Shown piece by piece: positions 1 to 7,547 of a stretch of DNA of 19,585 bases. Positions within the stretch are counted from its first letter, which is position 1, and every line of letters starts with the position of its first letter. Origin of the DNA: JBDSYA01 sp039925865 (lineage in GTDB: Bacteria; Bacteroidota; Ignavibacteria; Tepidaquicellales; Tepidaquicellaceae); assembly GCA_039925865.1 (NCBI GenBank), contig JBDSYA010000044.1:1-19585 (forward strand). The letters are read 5' to 3'. The translations under genes and the position numbers were made by a program. Below the pieces are notes generated by a model. That model did no database searches. It saw nothing but the letters and a program-made list of their open reading frames with translations, and was not told where the DNA came from.

Positions 1-2159
1 ACGTAAGCAACTAAACTCGCGCTTTTAAAATCAAACTTTTTATCAACTCTGAGATCGACTCTCATATAATCAGGATATCTTGCACTGTTAAAATCATCAG
101 TTGCATACACAGCCCGGTTAACCCGTCTTGATGCAACATAATCAATTGGAGTATAAGGCCGTCCACCGGTATATTTAAATTTTCCGCCGACAAGCCAGCC
201 GTTTTTGAACTGATATCCGGCGATTATTGTAAACTGATGTCCCGGATCAAACGCACCGGGTTTTTCATTTCCAACAAGTGCGGTGAAAGCTGATTTAATA
301 TAAGAGTAATTTATTATTCCGTACAAACCGCTCCGTGATAATTTTTTTTGAATGGATATATCAAAACCTTTCACAAAACCTTTTCCGGCACTTACAGCTT
401 CACCGACTATGTTAGGACCAAAGTCTGCGCCTCCGTCAATTAAAATATAAGTAGGAATATCTTTCCAGACAGGGTAATCCTTATAGTTTTTATAATATAC
501 TTCAGCAGTTGCCTTCAGATCATTTGCGAAAAAATGTTCAAGCCCCAAAACATAATGATCACATCTTATACTGTTCAGATTTTTATTGTTCGGACTGGAG
601 CTAAGCCAGATATATTCAGGTGACTGATAATAAATTCCATAAGCGGCATTAAGGGATGTCAATGAAGTCAGCTTATAAGATAATCCTGCCCGAGGTGAGA
701 AATAAGTTTTGAGATTTATGTATTCAAAATAATCCGCTCTTGCTCCGGTATTAATGATGAGTTTGTCATTGAAGAGTTTTGTAGTAATGTTTAAATGAGT
801 AAAGAGCTTGTAAGAGCTGATCTTACTGTTTGCATCGATAGTATCATAAGCAAAGCCCGCCGCACTTGTATCGCCTCTGAAGAACAATTCATTATTGATG
901 TCAGCTAATTTTCCTCCAACACCCGTATTTAAAATAAATGTTTTTGAGATCTGATAATTCAGATCAGATCTTAAAATAATTTCATTGTTCTTAGCTGTGT
1001 TTTTAAATTTCACATCTGCGGTCTGCCCGTCGATCTGAATTATAAAGTTGTCTGTATAGGAATCTGAAATAACATTTTGCAGATATCCTTTTTTGAAAAG
1101 CTTTCTGTAATTGATCCCGACTGCCAGAGTTTTCTGATCATCTTTGGAATTACCGTAAGGATTATTTTCTGCGGATTCACCTGAAAAATCTATTTTATCA
1201 AGACCAAGCAAACCGATCAGTGTAAGCTTATCAGTTTTGGAGAGATCGTAATTTGCTTTCAAATTAAAATCCCAGTAATTAGGAACGGATGTGAGACGGA
1301 TAGAATTTTTGATGAGTTCAAGATAACTTCTTCGTGCAGAAAATAAGAATGAACCTTTTTTGGTGATAGGTCCCTCGATTATTCCTCCAAATCCTGCAAT
1401 TGATAAATTTATATCATTAAAGATTTTTTTGCGGCTGCCTTCACGAAAGTTAATGCTGATGACGCCCGAAAGTTTATCACCATATAACGAAGGAAAACCG
1501 CCCGTTAACATATCAGTTTCAAATATGAATTTTGAATTTATAAAACCTATTGCACCGCTCGATGAACCATCAGTTCCAAAATGATTTATATTCGGTACTT
1601 CAATCCCGTCGATTAAAATTAGATTTTCTGAAGGAGAACCGCCGCGAACTATTATGTCATTTCTCTGATCATTACCAATCGCAACACCTGGTGCTGTTTG
1701 CAGCATTCTGGAAATGTCCTCAGTTGCTCCGGGAGCTCGCCGTATTTCTTCATAGTCAAGATTAATGGCACTTATATTCACATCCGAACTCTGCTGAAAA
1801 AAATTTGCTTCAACATTGATCTCCTCTGTAATTATTCCCTGAGGTGAAATTCTGATTTCCATTTCCAAAGGCTTGCTTGCATATACCAAAAGGTCGGACT
1901 TAATAGTGGATTCATAACCAATTGCTTCAATTCTGATCTGATAGGAATCAAATGTGAGGCTGTCAAAAGTAAATTCACCGTTAAGATCAGTTTCTGTTTT
2001 TGAATTAATATTTAACAAGACAACTAATGCGCCTGCTACCGGGCTTAAGTTTTCCACGTCAATCACACGGCCTTTTATGAAACCATTCTTATCTTCCTGT
2101 GAAAGTATTACTGAGGGTAAAATTAATATTATAAAGAAGAAAATTTTTATTTTTTGCAT
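1..2159 (-). CDS. TonB-dependent outer-membrane receptor, N-terminal part (C-terminus beyond window)
   Basis: My reverse-strand translation starts at ATG 2159-2157. It agreed at the points I checked in detail and runs to the window edge (719 codons), so the end of the barrel is missing. A signal peptide (MQKIKIFFFIILILPSVILS, cut before QEDKNG) is followed by a carboxypeptidase-regulatory-like beta-sandwich (about 25-110, with SPVAGALVVL and TDLNGEFTFDSL). A TonB plug follows (about 135-240: PGATEDISRMLQTAPGVA, then IIVRGGSPSENLILIDGIEV). The rest alternates aromatic-rich strands typical of a 22-strand barrel, for example LNAAYGIYYQSPEYIWLSSS. Family members import siderophores, vitamins or glycans across the outer membrane using TonB energy; the substrate cannot be told. 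No SusD partner is visible, but the gene downstream on this strand lies outside the window. The upstream neighbour is a T9SS cargo gene separated by a terminator, so this gene probably has its own promoter. Confidence 0.9.
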   Translation of the reverse strand, partial: MQKIKIFFFIILILPSVILSQEDKNGFIKGRVIDVENLSPVAGALVVLLNINSKTETDLNGEFTFDSLTFDSYQIRIEAIGYESTIKSDLLVYASKPLEMEIRISPQGIITEEINVEANFFQQSSDVNISAINLDYEEIRRAPGATEDISRMLQTAPGVAIGNDQRNDIIVRGGSPSENLILIDGIEVPNINHFGTDGSSSGAIGFINSKFIFETDMLTGGFPSLYGDKLSGVISINFREGSRKKIFNDINLSIAGFGGIIEGPITKKGSFLFSARRSYLELIKNSIRLTSVPNYWDFNLKANYDLSKTDKLTLIGLLGLDKIDFSGESAENNPYGNSKDDQKTLAVGINYRKLFKKGYLQNVISDSYTDNFIIQIDGQTADVKFKNTAKNNEIILRSDLNYQISKTFILNTGVGGKLADINNELFFRGDTSAAGFAYDTIDANSKISSYKLFTHLNITTKLFNDKLIINTGARADYFEYINLKTYFSPRAGLSYKLTSLTSLNAAYGIYYQSPEYIWLSSSPNNKNLNSIRCDHYVLGLEHFFANDLKATAEVYYKNYKDYPVWKDIPTYILIDGGADFGPNIVGEAVSAGKGFVKGFDISIQKKLSRSGLYGIINYSYIKSAFTALVGNEKPGAFDPGHQFTIIAGYQFKNGWLVGGKFKYTGGRPYTPIDYVASRRVNRAVYATDDFNSARYPDYMRVDLRVDKKFDFKSASLVAY

Positions 2160-2250
2160 TTATGAGTTTGGCATTTGTAAATGCAAAATTAAGATTAATA
2201 AACTGGTAGATAAAGATAATTACAAAGTCTTATCTGACAAAATTATTGGA

Positions 2251-2291
2251 ATAAAAAAGTCCTTCAAACTATTAAGCAGCTTGAAGGACTT
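2251..2291 (-). terminator. Rho-independent terminator of the T9SS beta-helix gene
   Basis: A perfect 11-bp inverted repeat, AAGTCCTTCAA (2257-2267) and TTGAAGGACTT (2281-2291), encloses a 13-nt loop. Read on the minus strand, the stem is followed by a T run (the A run at 2253-2258 on the plus strand). It lies 20 bp past the stop codon of the beta-helix gene and before the start of the TonB receptor, so it separates the two transcripts. Confidence 0.85.
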
Positions 2292-2311
2292 ATTAAACTT
2301 GAATCAATGTA

Positions 2312-3715
2312 TTATTTTAACAGGATCATACTCTTGGTTTCTGTAAAACTTTCCGTTTTCAAAGTATAAAGATAAATACCGCTCGGAAAATTCTTAGCAT
2401 CAAATTCTACTTCATGTCTTCCGGTATTTTGTTTTCCATTAGACAGAACTGCTACTTCATTTCCTAAAATATCAAAAACTTTTAAAGAAACAAAACTGCC
2501 CACTGCTAATTCATAACTGATTACTGTTGATGGATTAAACGGGTTAGGATAATTTTGCTTCAGCATAAAATCTTCAGGATTGATGAGATTCCCGGAAATA
2601 CTGACTGACACTATCGTATTTGCGATCACACTGCTGACCGGTCCTCCATAAGCACCCATATCATTTCTCAATCCGCCGCGCGAAGGCCATCTTGCCAGCG
2701 TCGGATTAATCGGATCCGGCGGATCATTATAAACTGTACTGCTGTCACCTTTATCAACGCAGGGAGAACCAATTCTTAAATAGTAATTTGTAGTATCAAA
2801 TAAAGGGTTTATGTTGATGTTTCCCGCGCCGGAAAATCCATTTTGTATATTGCAGTATCTCACGGTCAGGCTTGAGCCAAATACCTGTATATTAGAAGGA
2901 GACGTATTACCCCAGATTATATTATTTCTTACAATGCCCTGGACACCGCTGAACGCCAGAATACCCGGGACTTCAGCAACAGCTGAATTGAAAACGATAG
3001 TATTATTTTCAATAATTCTGGGTCTTGAAAAATTATTGTTGAGCCAGAAGGATGATCCGGCTCCGTAATCCTGTGAGCCATAATTTTTGTAAATGAGATT
3101 GTTTCTGTATTCTCCGCCGGCATAATTTAAAACAATAGCAGCACCGTATCTTGCACTGTTGTTAGTAACAACATTATTAAAAACTTTAGCATAGCAGTCG
3201 CCTATCCTCATACCGCCGCCGCCGGTACTTGTAACACCGCCAAGTTCGCAATGATTATCTTTTACAATGTTATGCTGAATAACAGGATTGCAGTAAGCAA
3301 CCAGTATCCCGCCTCCTTCACGGTATAAACCTGCACCATGTTCATCAGTCCATTTCGTTCCGCCTCCACCGGTAATTGTAAAACCCTGAAGTACTGTAGT
3401 AGAGTCTTCATTATTAATGATCAACACACAGCTTGCTGAGTCCGGATATACCGGAGTGCTGCCGTTGATAATTGTTGACTGGATAAATGAGTAGTCATTG
3501 TTTTGATAGTAACGGCTTGTCAGAACAATTTTTTTCCCACGAAAATTAATATTTTCCATGTATGTTCCGGGCTGAACTAAAATTGTATCTCCATTTGAAC
3601 TGGAAATTATTGCCGATTGTATAGTAGAAAATTGCGAGGGTACGTTTTTGATCAATGCATTAGCAGTTACGCTGAATGCAAAAAGGAAAGTAAAAATTAA
3701 TTTTACTTTGTACAT
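2312..3715 (-). CDS. Secreted right-handed beta-helix protein with C-terminal T9SS sorting domain
   Basis: The protein has 467 residues. A signal peptide (MYKVKLIFTFLFAFSVTANA) is followed by a pectate-lyase-like parallel beta-helix: an opening SQFSTIQSAI...GDTILVQPGTY motif (about 28-52) and repeated short rungs rich in N and G (for example FNNVVTNNSA, IIENNTIVFN, IVRNNIIWGN) up to about residue 300. The block GSPCVDKGDSS...NDMGAYGG (316-358) commonly closes such helices. Residues 382-467 form a T9SS type A sorting domain with NYPNPFNPSTVISYEL, VSLKVFDILGNEV, PSGIYLYTLKT and the terminal KSMILLK. In known systems this tail directs passage through the outer membrane and is then removed, leaving the protein released or anchored. 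The beta-helix suggests polysaccharide or surface binding, but no lyase catalytic residues could be assigned. It lies 71 bp downstream of the sigma-factor gene on the same strand and has its own terminator. Confidence 0.88.
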   Translation of the reverse strand: MYKVKLIFTFLFAFSVTANALIKNVPSQFSTIQSAIISSSNGDTILVQPGTYMENINFRGKKIVLTSRYYQNNDYSFIQSTIINGSTPVYPDSASCVLIINNEDSTTVLQGFTITGGGGTKWTDEHGAGLYREGGGILVAYCNPVIQHNIVKDNHCELGGVTSTGGGGMRIGDCYAKVFNNVVTNNSARYGAAIVLNYAGGEYRNNLIYKNYGSQDYGAGSSFWLNNNFSRPRIIENNTIVFNSAVAEVPGILAFSGVQGIVRNNIIWGNTSPSNIQVFGSSLTVRYCNIQNGFSGAGNININPLFDTTNYYLRIGSPCVDKGDSSTVYNDPPDPINPTLARWPSRGGLRNDMGAYGGPVSSVIANTIVSVSISGNLINPEDFMLKQNYPNPFNPSTVISYELAVGSFVSLKVFDILGNEVAVLSNGKQNTGRHEVEFDAKNFPSGIYLYTLKTESFTETKSMILLK

Positions 3716-3786
3716 AATTCATTAATTTAAATTGGTAAAATATAACTATACCACTTTGACAGGTATTAATGAAGAGTGTGACAAAA

Positions 3787-4719
3787 TTAATTAAAATTAA
3801 AAATATTTTTGAATTCAGAACTTGAAATTATTTCATTTAGATTTTTTACAAAGTCAGGTGATTGCTGAAAGGGATGTTCGCGGAATAGCTTTGTAGTTTT
3901 TTCCTCAAAAAGGCTGTTGACATCTTCGATCCGTTCCTGAGTTACTTTTTCTATCGAATTAACATATTTCCTGCTGAATAATAAGTTGTTTGGATCAACA
4001 TGCCCGCAATCTATCATCAGCTTGGTTTTTTTTACACAATGACAGGGATTATCCTTATTCATCAGCCCGCACTTGTTGTTCATAAAATTATAAAGGTGTT
4101 TCCTTGTCCTCGAAAGTTTCTGCCTGAAACTGTCACTGCTGATCTCCAGAATTTCGCTTGCAATTGTGTCACTTACATTAAACATGCTTCCTAAAATGAA
4201 AATGAGCCTCTGTTCCCTGTCAAGGCAGAGAAGCATTGCATTCATACAGCCGATCTTTGTTTCTTCTATCAGTAAATTCAAATCAACAGGAACGCTGTTC
4301 TGATCCGGTAACTCCGTGTTGGGAGAGTTTATTATCACCTCTCCGTATTTTTCAAATGAAGTATAACTAAACTCCATTCTTCGCTTCTTCATATTGATCA
4401 CATGATTTGCCGTAATCCTGTAAGCCCAGGTTCTGAAACTGCTTTCCCGCCTGAAAGTTGAAAGTTTTGTAATGATCTTTATGAGTGTTTCCTGAGTTAC
4501 ATCTTCAGCATCAACCGGATCCCAAACCATTTTTAAAGCAATATTGTAGATCCATGCCTGGTGCCTTTTTATCAACTGCTCGAGGCTTTTCTTGTCACCG
4601 CCAACAGCTGATTCTACAAGAACCCTGTCAGTGGAATCGGTTTCATTTTTTTCAATAAACGGATTTGCTAAACTTGAGCTCATACCTGATCTTTTGATTG
4701 AGTTTAATAACTTTGACAA
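3787..4719 (-). CDS. ECF-type sigma-70 family RNA polymerase sigma factor with Cys/His-rich C-terminal extension
   Basis: The protein has 310 residues from a TTG start at 4719; an ATG at 4683 (residue 13) is an equally possible start, and neither has a good ribosome-binding site. Region sigma-2 spans about 45-115 (LIKRHQAWIYNIALKMVWDP, DAEDVTQETLIKIITKL, FRTWAYRITANHVINMKKRR). Region sigma-4 spans about 155-212 (LCLDREQRLIFILGSMFNVS, then a helix-turn-helix SEILEISSDSFRQKLSRTRK). ECF factors recruit core RNA polymerase to stress or envelope promoters. After sigma-4, about 98 extra residues begin with C217, C226-H-C228, C238-G-H240 (CGLMNKDNPCHCVKKTKL), which could bind a metal, followed by a helical, charged tail. 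No anti-sigma gene is adjacent. The same-strand gene downstream is a T9SS cargo, a possible but unproven target. The length is well above the roughly 180-200 residues of a plain ECF factor. Confidence 0.85.
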   Translation of the reverse strand: MSKLLNSIKRSGMSSSLANPFIEKNETDSTDRVLVESAVGGDKKSLEQLIKRHQAWIYNIALKMVWDPVDAEDVTQETLIKIITKLSTFRRESSFRTWAYRITANHVINMKKRRMEFSYTSFEKYGEVIINSPNTELPDQNSVPVDLNLLIEETKIGCMNAMLLCLDREQRLIFILGSMFNVSDTIASEILEISSDSFRQKLSRTRKHLYNFMNNKCGLMNKDNPCHCVKKTKLMIDCGHVDPNNLLFSRKYVNSIEKVTQERIEDVNSLFEEKTTKLFREHPFQQSPDFVKNLNEIISSSEFKNIFNFN

Positions 4720-5043
4720 TTTAAAAGCAGCACTGTGACAGAAAATGAATTACAGAAACAATATCATAATTGGTTATCGAACTTTCATACCTGTCTCGAA
4801 GGTGATGTTATATCAGATAGGAACCAAAGTTATAACTTATAATAAATTTAAAAAGTAAAATTTTTAGTTGCAATACTTTTACATTATAATAAAATTAACA
4901 TTACTGAACCATACTTATAATATTTTAAATTTGATATGCTTTAGATACAATGAACGTAATTGAACGTTTTTGAGCAAATAAAAATAAGTTGATTAATAAA
5001 TATTAATTTCAAAGATTAACAATTAATAAAACAAATTTTAGTC
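4720..5043. other. Divergent intergenic region, AT-rich, between sigma factor and DUF2007 operon
   Basis: This 324-bp region must hold the promoters of two divergent transcripts. No promoter matches consensus well enough to call. Visible small structures are a direct repeat of TGAACGT ten bases apart (4951-4957 and 4961-4967, also giving AACG/CGTT arms) and an AT-only inverted repeat TTAATA-AA-TATTAA (4993-5006), about 40 bp before the DUF2007 start. Either could be an operator, but base composition alone makes such repeats common. No gene, tRNA or mobile element is seen. Confidence 0.5.
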
Positions 5044-5313
5044 ATGAGTGAAATTGATCACGAAAAATTAGATCACGAGAGTCTTGTTCCTGTTTTTGAA
5101 ACCGGAAATGAAGCCGTTGTCGCTGTTGTGAAATCTATCCTGGATGAAGCCAAGATAAAGTTTCTTGTAAAAGGTGAAGGTGTACAGGATCTGTTCGGGG
5201 TTGGAGTTATTGGAACCGGATTTAACCCTATTACCGGACCTGTTGTTTTCAAAGTATTACCGGGAGATGTAGAATATTCAAAAGAACTTTTGAAAGACAT
5301 TAAAGACGATTGA
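5044..5313 (+). CDS. DUF2007-family small protein
   Basis: The protein has 89 residues from an ATG start with no clear ribosome-binding site. The sequence LVPVFETGNEAVVAVVKSIL, followed by DEAKIKFLVKGEGVQDLFGV and VVFKVLPGDVEYSKELLKDI, matches the DUF2007 pattern: a short alpha/beta fold with the opening VxxxxxxxEAxxxKSxLExxGI and a closing VxVxxxDxxxAxxLL. Family members are annotated as putative signal-transducing proteins, without a proven function. It has no signal peptide and is presumably cytoplasmic. It is the first gene of a tight plus-strand group, with only 7 bp to the next start. The nearly complete opposite-strand reading frame over it is a shadow. Confidence 0.8.
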   Translation: MSEIDHEKLDHESLVPVFETGNEAVVAVVKSILDEAKIKFLVKGEGVQDLFGVGVIGTGFNPITGPVVFKVLPGDVEYSKELLKDIKDD

Positions 5314-5320
5314 TAATAAA

Positions 5321-5815
5321 TTGAATAAATTGTACAAAGCATATTTCAATTCTCAATTAGGTATAATAGAGATTACGGGAAATACTGAAGGCATAAAATC
5401 TTTAGACTTTACCGAATTTGAAAATATTCCTGTTGATGATGATCATTTGCCGGACTGCATTAAAGAATGTTTGGTGCAGCTGTCTCAGTATTTTGAAGGT
5501 AAAAGAAAAAGATTTGAACTTGCATTGATCATAAACGGAACCGATTTTCAGCAAAGAGTATGGGATCGGCTTTTGAATATTCCTTACGGTAAAACTTTGT
5601 CATACAAAGATATTGCTTCAATGAGCGGAAACATAAAAGCTGTTCGGGCTGTCGGCAACGCTAATAATAAAAATAAAATTGCCGTCATTATACCCTGCCA
5701 CAGAGTGATCGGAAGTAATAAAAGTTTGACCGGTTACGCAGGAGGCCTTTGGCGAAAAAAATGGCTGATTGATCATGAGAAAAAACTTTGCCATGCTGAT
5801 TATGTCAGTATTTAA
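5321..5815 (+). CDS. ogt: Methylated-DNA--protein-cysteine S-methyltransferase (O6-alkylguanine repair)
   Basis: The protein has 164 residues from a TTG start 7 bp after the previous stop. It transfers the alkyl group from O6-alkylguanine (and O4-alkylthymine) in DNA to its own cysteine in a suicide reaction. The N-terminal ribonuclease-like part (1-70) is followed by the DNA-binding domain: FQQRVWDRLLNIPYGKTLSY (77-95), the helix with AVRAVGNANNKN holding the arginine finger R109, and the active-site block IIPCHRVIGSNKSLTGYAGG with nucleophile C126. All hallmark residues are present and the length matches Ogt/MGMT proteins without an AdaA domain. A short tail after LIDHEKK is not conserved. 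It lies within the DUF2007-MmcQ gene group. Confidence 0.93.
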   Translation: MNKLYKAYFNSQLGIIEITGNTEGIKSLDFTEFENIPVDDDHLPDCIKECLVQLSQYFEGKRKRFELALIINGTDFQQRVWDRLLNIPYGKTLSYKDIASMSGNIKAVRAVGNANNKNKIAVIIPCHRVIGSNKSLTGYAGGLWRKKWLIDHEKKLCHADYVSI

Positions 5816-5840
5816 GTAAAAAAATTATTCCAAATAAAAA

Positions 5841-6353
5841 ATGACCGAATTTAAATATGGGATTTTTGCATCATTCGTTTTATTCATTTGGAAGATTATT
5901 GAATACACACTGATCGTACCAAATCTTCATGAAACAGGATCTTATATCGGGTTTGTTTCTTTGATAATTCCCGCAGTCGGAATTTTTCTTGGTATTAAAG
6001 AACGTCGCGAAAAATCAAATTTCGGTTATATAAGTTTTGGAGAAGCCTTCAGGTCAGGCGTTGTCATATCTTTAATAATGGCGGTTTCAATAGTATTTTT
6101 CATTTATGGATACTTCAAATTTATTAATCCTAATTATGTTAACTATCTCGCTGCTGAAGTTGAAAAAACACTTCTTAACCGAAACGCCGCCAGGCAGGAA
6201 ATAAATGCCAATCTTGATTTTATTAAATACCAGTTTAATTTTTATCAACAGATCATACAGCAGTTTCTCATTGTACTCCTGGGAGGAATTGCAATTTCAT
6301 ATATTGTGTCCATGCTGTTAAAGAAACATCAAAGCGGGGAACCTGCATCCTGA
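5841..6353 (+). CDS. DUF4199-domain inner-membrane protein
   Basis: The protein has 170 residues and four predicted membrane segments, at about 5-28 (FASFVLFIWKIIEYTLIV), 36-54 (IGFVSLIIPAVGIFLGI), 70-95 (VVISLIMAVSIVFFIYGYF) and 137-160 (FLIVLLGGIAISYIVSML). The central SFGEAFRSGVVISLIMA is the DUF4199 signature, common in Bacteroidota and relatives; the family has no known function. Between segments 3 and 4 lies a hydrophilic stretch (about 98-132) with many Asn, Glu and Lys. The gene starts 25 bp after ogt and ends 13 bp before the LOG gene, so co-transcription is likely. No Shine-Dalgarno site is evident before its ATG. Confidence 0.8.
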   Translation: MTEFKYGIFASFVLFIWKIIEYTLIVPNLHETGSYIGFVSLIIPAVGIFLGIKERREKSNFGYISFGEAFRSGVVISLIMAVSIVFFIYGYFKFINPNYVNYLAAEVEKTLLNRNAARQEINANLDFIKYQFNFYQQIIQQFLIVLLGGIAISYIVSMLLKKHQSGEPAS

Positions 6354-6366
6354 CAAAACTATATCA

Positions 6367-6948
6367 ATGAAAAGTATATGTGTATTTTGCGGATCAAGCT
6401 CCGGAGAAGGAGTTAAGCATTTGATTGCTGCTCAGGCGCTGGGCAAAATTATTGCGAAGAATGATATTACACTTGTTTACGGCGGCGGTAATATGGGAAT
6501 TATGGGTGAAATTGCTAACTCGGTTTTGAAATACAATGGTAAAGTTATCGGTGTTATTCCTGAAAATCTCGTCGTGAGAGAAGCTGCACTTAAAGATGTT
6601 ACCGAGCTTAAGATTGTAAAATCAATGCACGAAAGGAAAGCACTGATGTCTGATTTATCGGATGGCTTTATTGCAATGTCAGGAGGCATCGGGACACTTG
6701 AAGAATTTTTTGAAGTGTGGACATGGGCACAGCTTGGAATTCATTCAAAACCTATAGGCCTCCTTAACACTGATAACTATTTTACAAAACTTATCGAATT
6801 CGTTAAAGATGGCGTCACCAGTAAATTTATAAAAAACGAAAATCTTGACATGATCATTATCGATGATGAACCGGAAAATCTTGTTTTAAGAATGAAAGAT
6901 TTTAAACCTGTTCCGGTGAAACAGTGGATTAACAAAGAGGATATATGA
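6367..6948 (+). CDS. LOG-family protein (TIGR00730), probable nucleoside 5'-monophosphate phosphoribohydrolase
   Basis: The protein has 193 residues, the usual length. It has a Rossmann-like fold: MKSICVFCGSSSGEG at the N-terminus, LVYGGGNMGIMGEIANSVL (37-54), IGVIPENLVVREAA (61-74), MHERKALMSDLSDGFIAMSG (87-106), then GGIGTLEEFFEVWTWAQLGI (106-125). Family enzymes (plant LOG, bacterial YvdD/PpnN types) cleave the N-glycosidic bond of AMP, GMP or cytokinin nucleotides. The motif usually written PGGxGTxxE reads SGGIGTLEE here (S105 for Pro); the Gly-Gly, Thr and Glu that contact the phosphate and ribose are kept, as is the Arg of MHERK, so the enzyme is likely active. Cytokinin making should not be assumed; nucleotide salvage is more likely. 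The gene lies 13 bp after the DUF4199 gene. Confidence 0.88.
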   Translation: MKSICVFCGSSSGEGVKHLIAAQALGKIIAKNDITLVYGGGNMGIMGEIANSVLKYNGKVIGVIPENLVVREAALKDVTELKIVKSMHERKALMSDLSDGFIAMSGGIGTLEEFFEVWTWAQLGIHSKPIGLLNTDNYFTKLIEFVKDGVTSKFIKNENLDMIIIDDEPENLVLRMKDFKPVPVKQWINKEDI

Positions 6949-6983
6949 TGAATAAGTTAAATGAATTTTAATTTCTGATTCTT

Positions 6984-6990
6984 AGGAGAA
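6984..6990 (+). promoter_or_regulatory. Shine-Dalgarno site of the MmcQ/YjbR gene
   Basis: AGGAGAA lies 8 bases before the TTG codon at 6999. It is the best ribosome-binding site in the window and is what fixes the non-ATG start of this gene. Confidence 0.75.
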
Positions 6991-6998
6991 TAAAAATT

Positions 6999-7349
6999 TT
7001 GGATCTCGAACAACTTCAGTCATATTGCCTTTCAAAAAAGCACGCTACAGAAGATTATCCTTTTGGCGAAGGTACACTGGCATTCAGGGTAAAAGAAAAA
7101 ATTTTTGCTCTGACATCAGTTACTGGCAATCCGGAATCTGTTAATTTAAAGTGTAATCCTGAACTCGCTGTTGATTTAAGAGAGCGCTATGATGATGTTA
7201 AGCCGGGTTACCACATGAATAAGAAACATTGGAATACAGTTGTTATCACTGGAAAAATTCCTGATAAGGAAATTGAAAACATGATTGATCATTCATATGA
7301 TCTGATCTTTAAAAGTTTGAGTCAGAAGATACGAAAGGAGTTGGTTTAA
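6999..7349 (+). CDS. MmcQ/YjbR family protein
   Basis: The protein has 116 residues; the TTG start is supported by AGGAGAA 8 bases upstream. The sequence matches the MmcQ/YjbR fold: LQSYCLSKKHATEDYPFGEG, then TLAFRVKEKIFALTSV, VNLKCNPELAVDLRERYDDV, and the late signature GYHMNKKHWNTVVI. Length and motif order are standard for the family. The fold resembles double-wing DNA-binding proteins, but biochemical function is largely unproven; some members sit near mitomycin resistance or repair genes. It is the last member of the plus-strand group starting at 5044 and lies 50 bp after the LOG gene. A role alongside Ogt in DNA damage is a guess based only on neighbourhood. Confidence 0.85.
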   Translation: MDLEQLQSYCLSKKHATEDYPFGEGTLAFRVKEKIFALTSVTGNPESVNLKCNPELAVDLRERYDDVKPGYHMNKKHWNTVVITGKIPDKEIENMIDHSYDLIFKSLSQKIRKELV

Positions 7350-7350
7350 T

Positions 7351-7388
7351 TAAGATCAGACAAATTTCAATTCTTTGATCTTAGATTT
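7351..7388 (+). terminator. Possible weak terminator after the DUF2007-MmcQ gene group
   Basis: TAAGATCA (7351-7358) and TGATCTTA (7376-7383) form an 8-bp AT-rich stem with a 17-nt loop, followed by GATTTTT. It starts directly after the MmcQ stop codon. The stem is weak and the loop large, so the call rests mainly on position. Confidence 0.35.
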
Positions 7389-7547
7389 TTAGAAGAGTTA
7401 ACTTTGAGTTTAAAATATTCCAGACCTTTCTAATCTTTTTTTTCTTAAGCTTTATCAATTGATCCGCGATTGCTTCTACAAAATTTTGACATCACGGTAA
7501 AGTTATAACTAATAATTTTTTTTCACATAAAAAGTGAACAATTAAAA

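Noticed and set aside
1360..1765. Two plus-strand frames inside the receptor gene
   Set aside because: Shadows of the well-supported TonB plug and early barrel coding sequence on the minus strand.
1954..2346. Plus-strand open frame of 130 codons
   Set aside because: It lies over the receptor's signal peptide and regulatory domain and the terminator of the beta-helix gene on the other strand; the translation shows no family pattern.
4993..5006. TTAATA-AA-TATTAA inverted repeat as an operator
   Set aside because: It is made only of A and T in a very AT-rich region, so it is expected by chance; it is only mentioned in the intergenic entry.
5073..5342. Minus-strand frame of 89 codons opposite the DUF2007 gene
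   Set aside because: Low-complexity Ser/Thr/Pro-rich translation, fully overlapped by the recognisable DUF2007 sequence.
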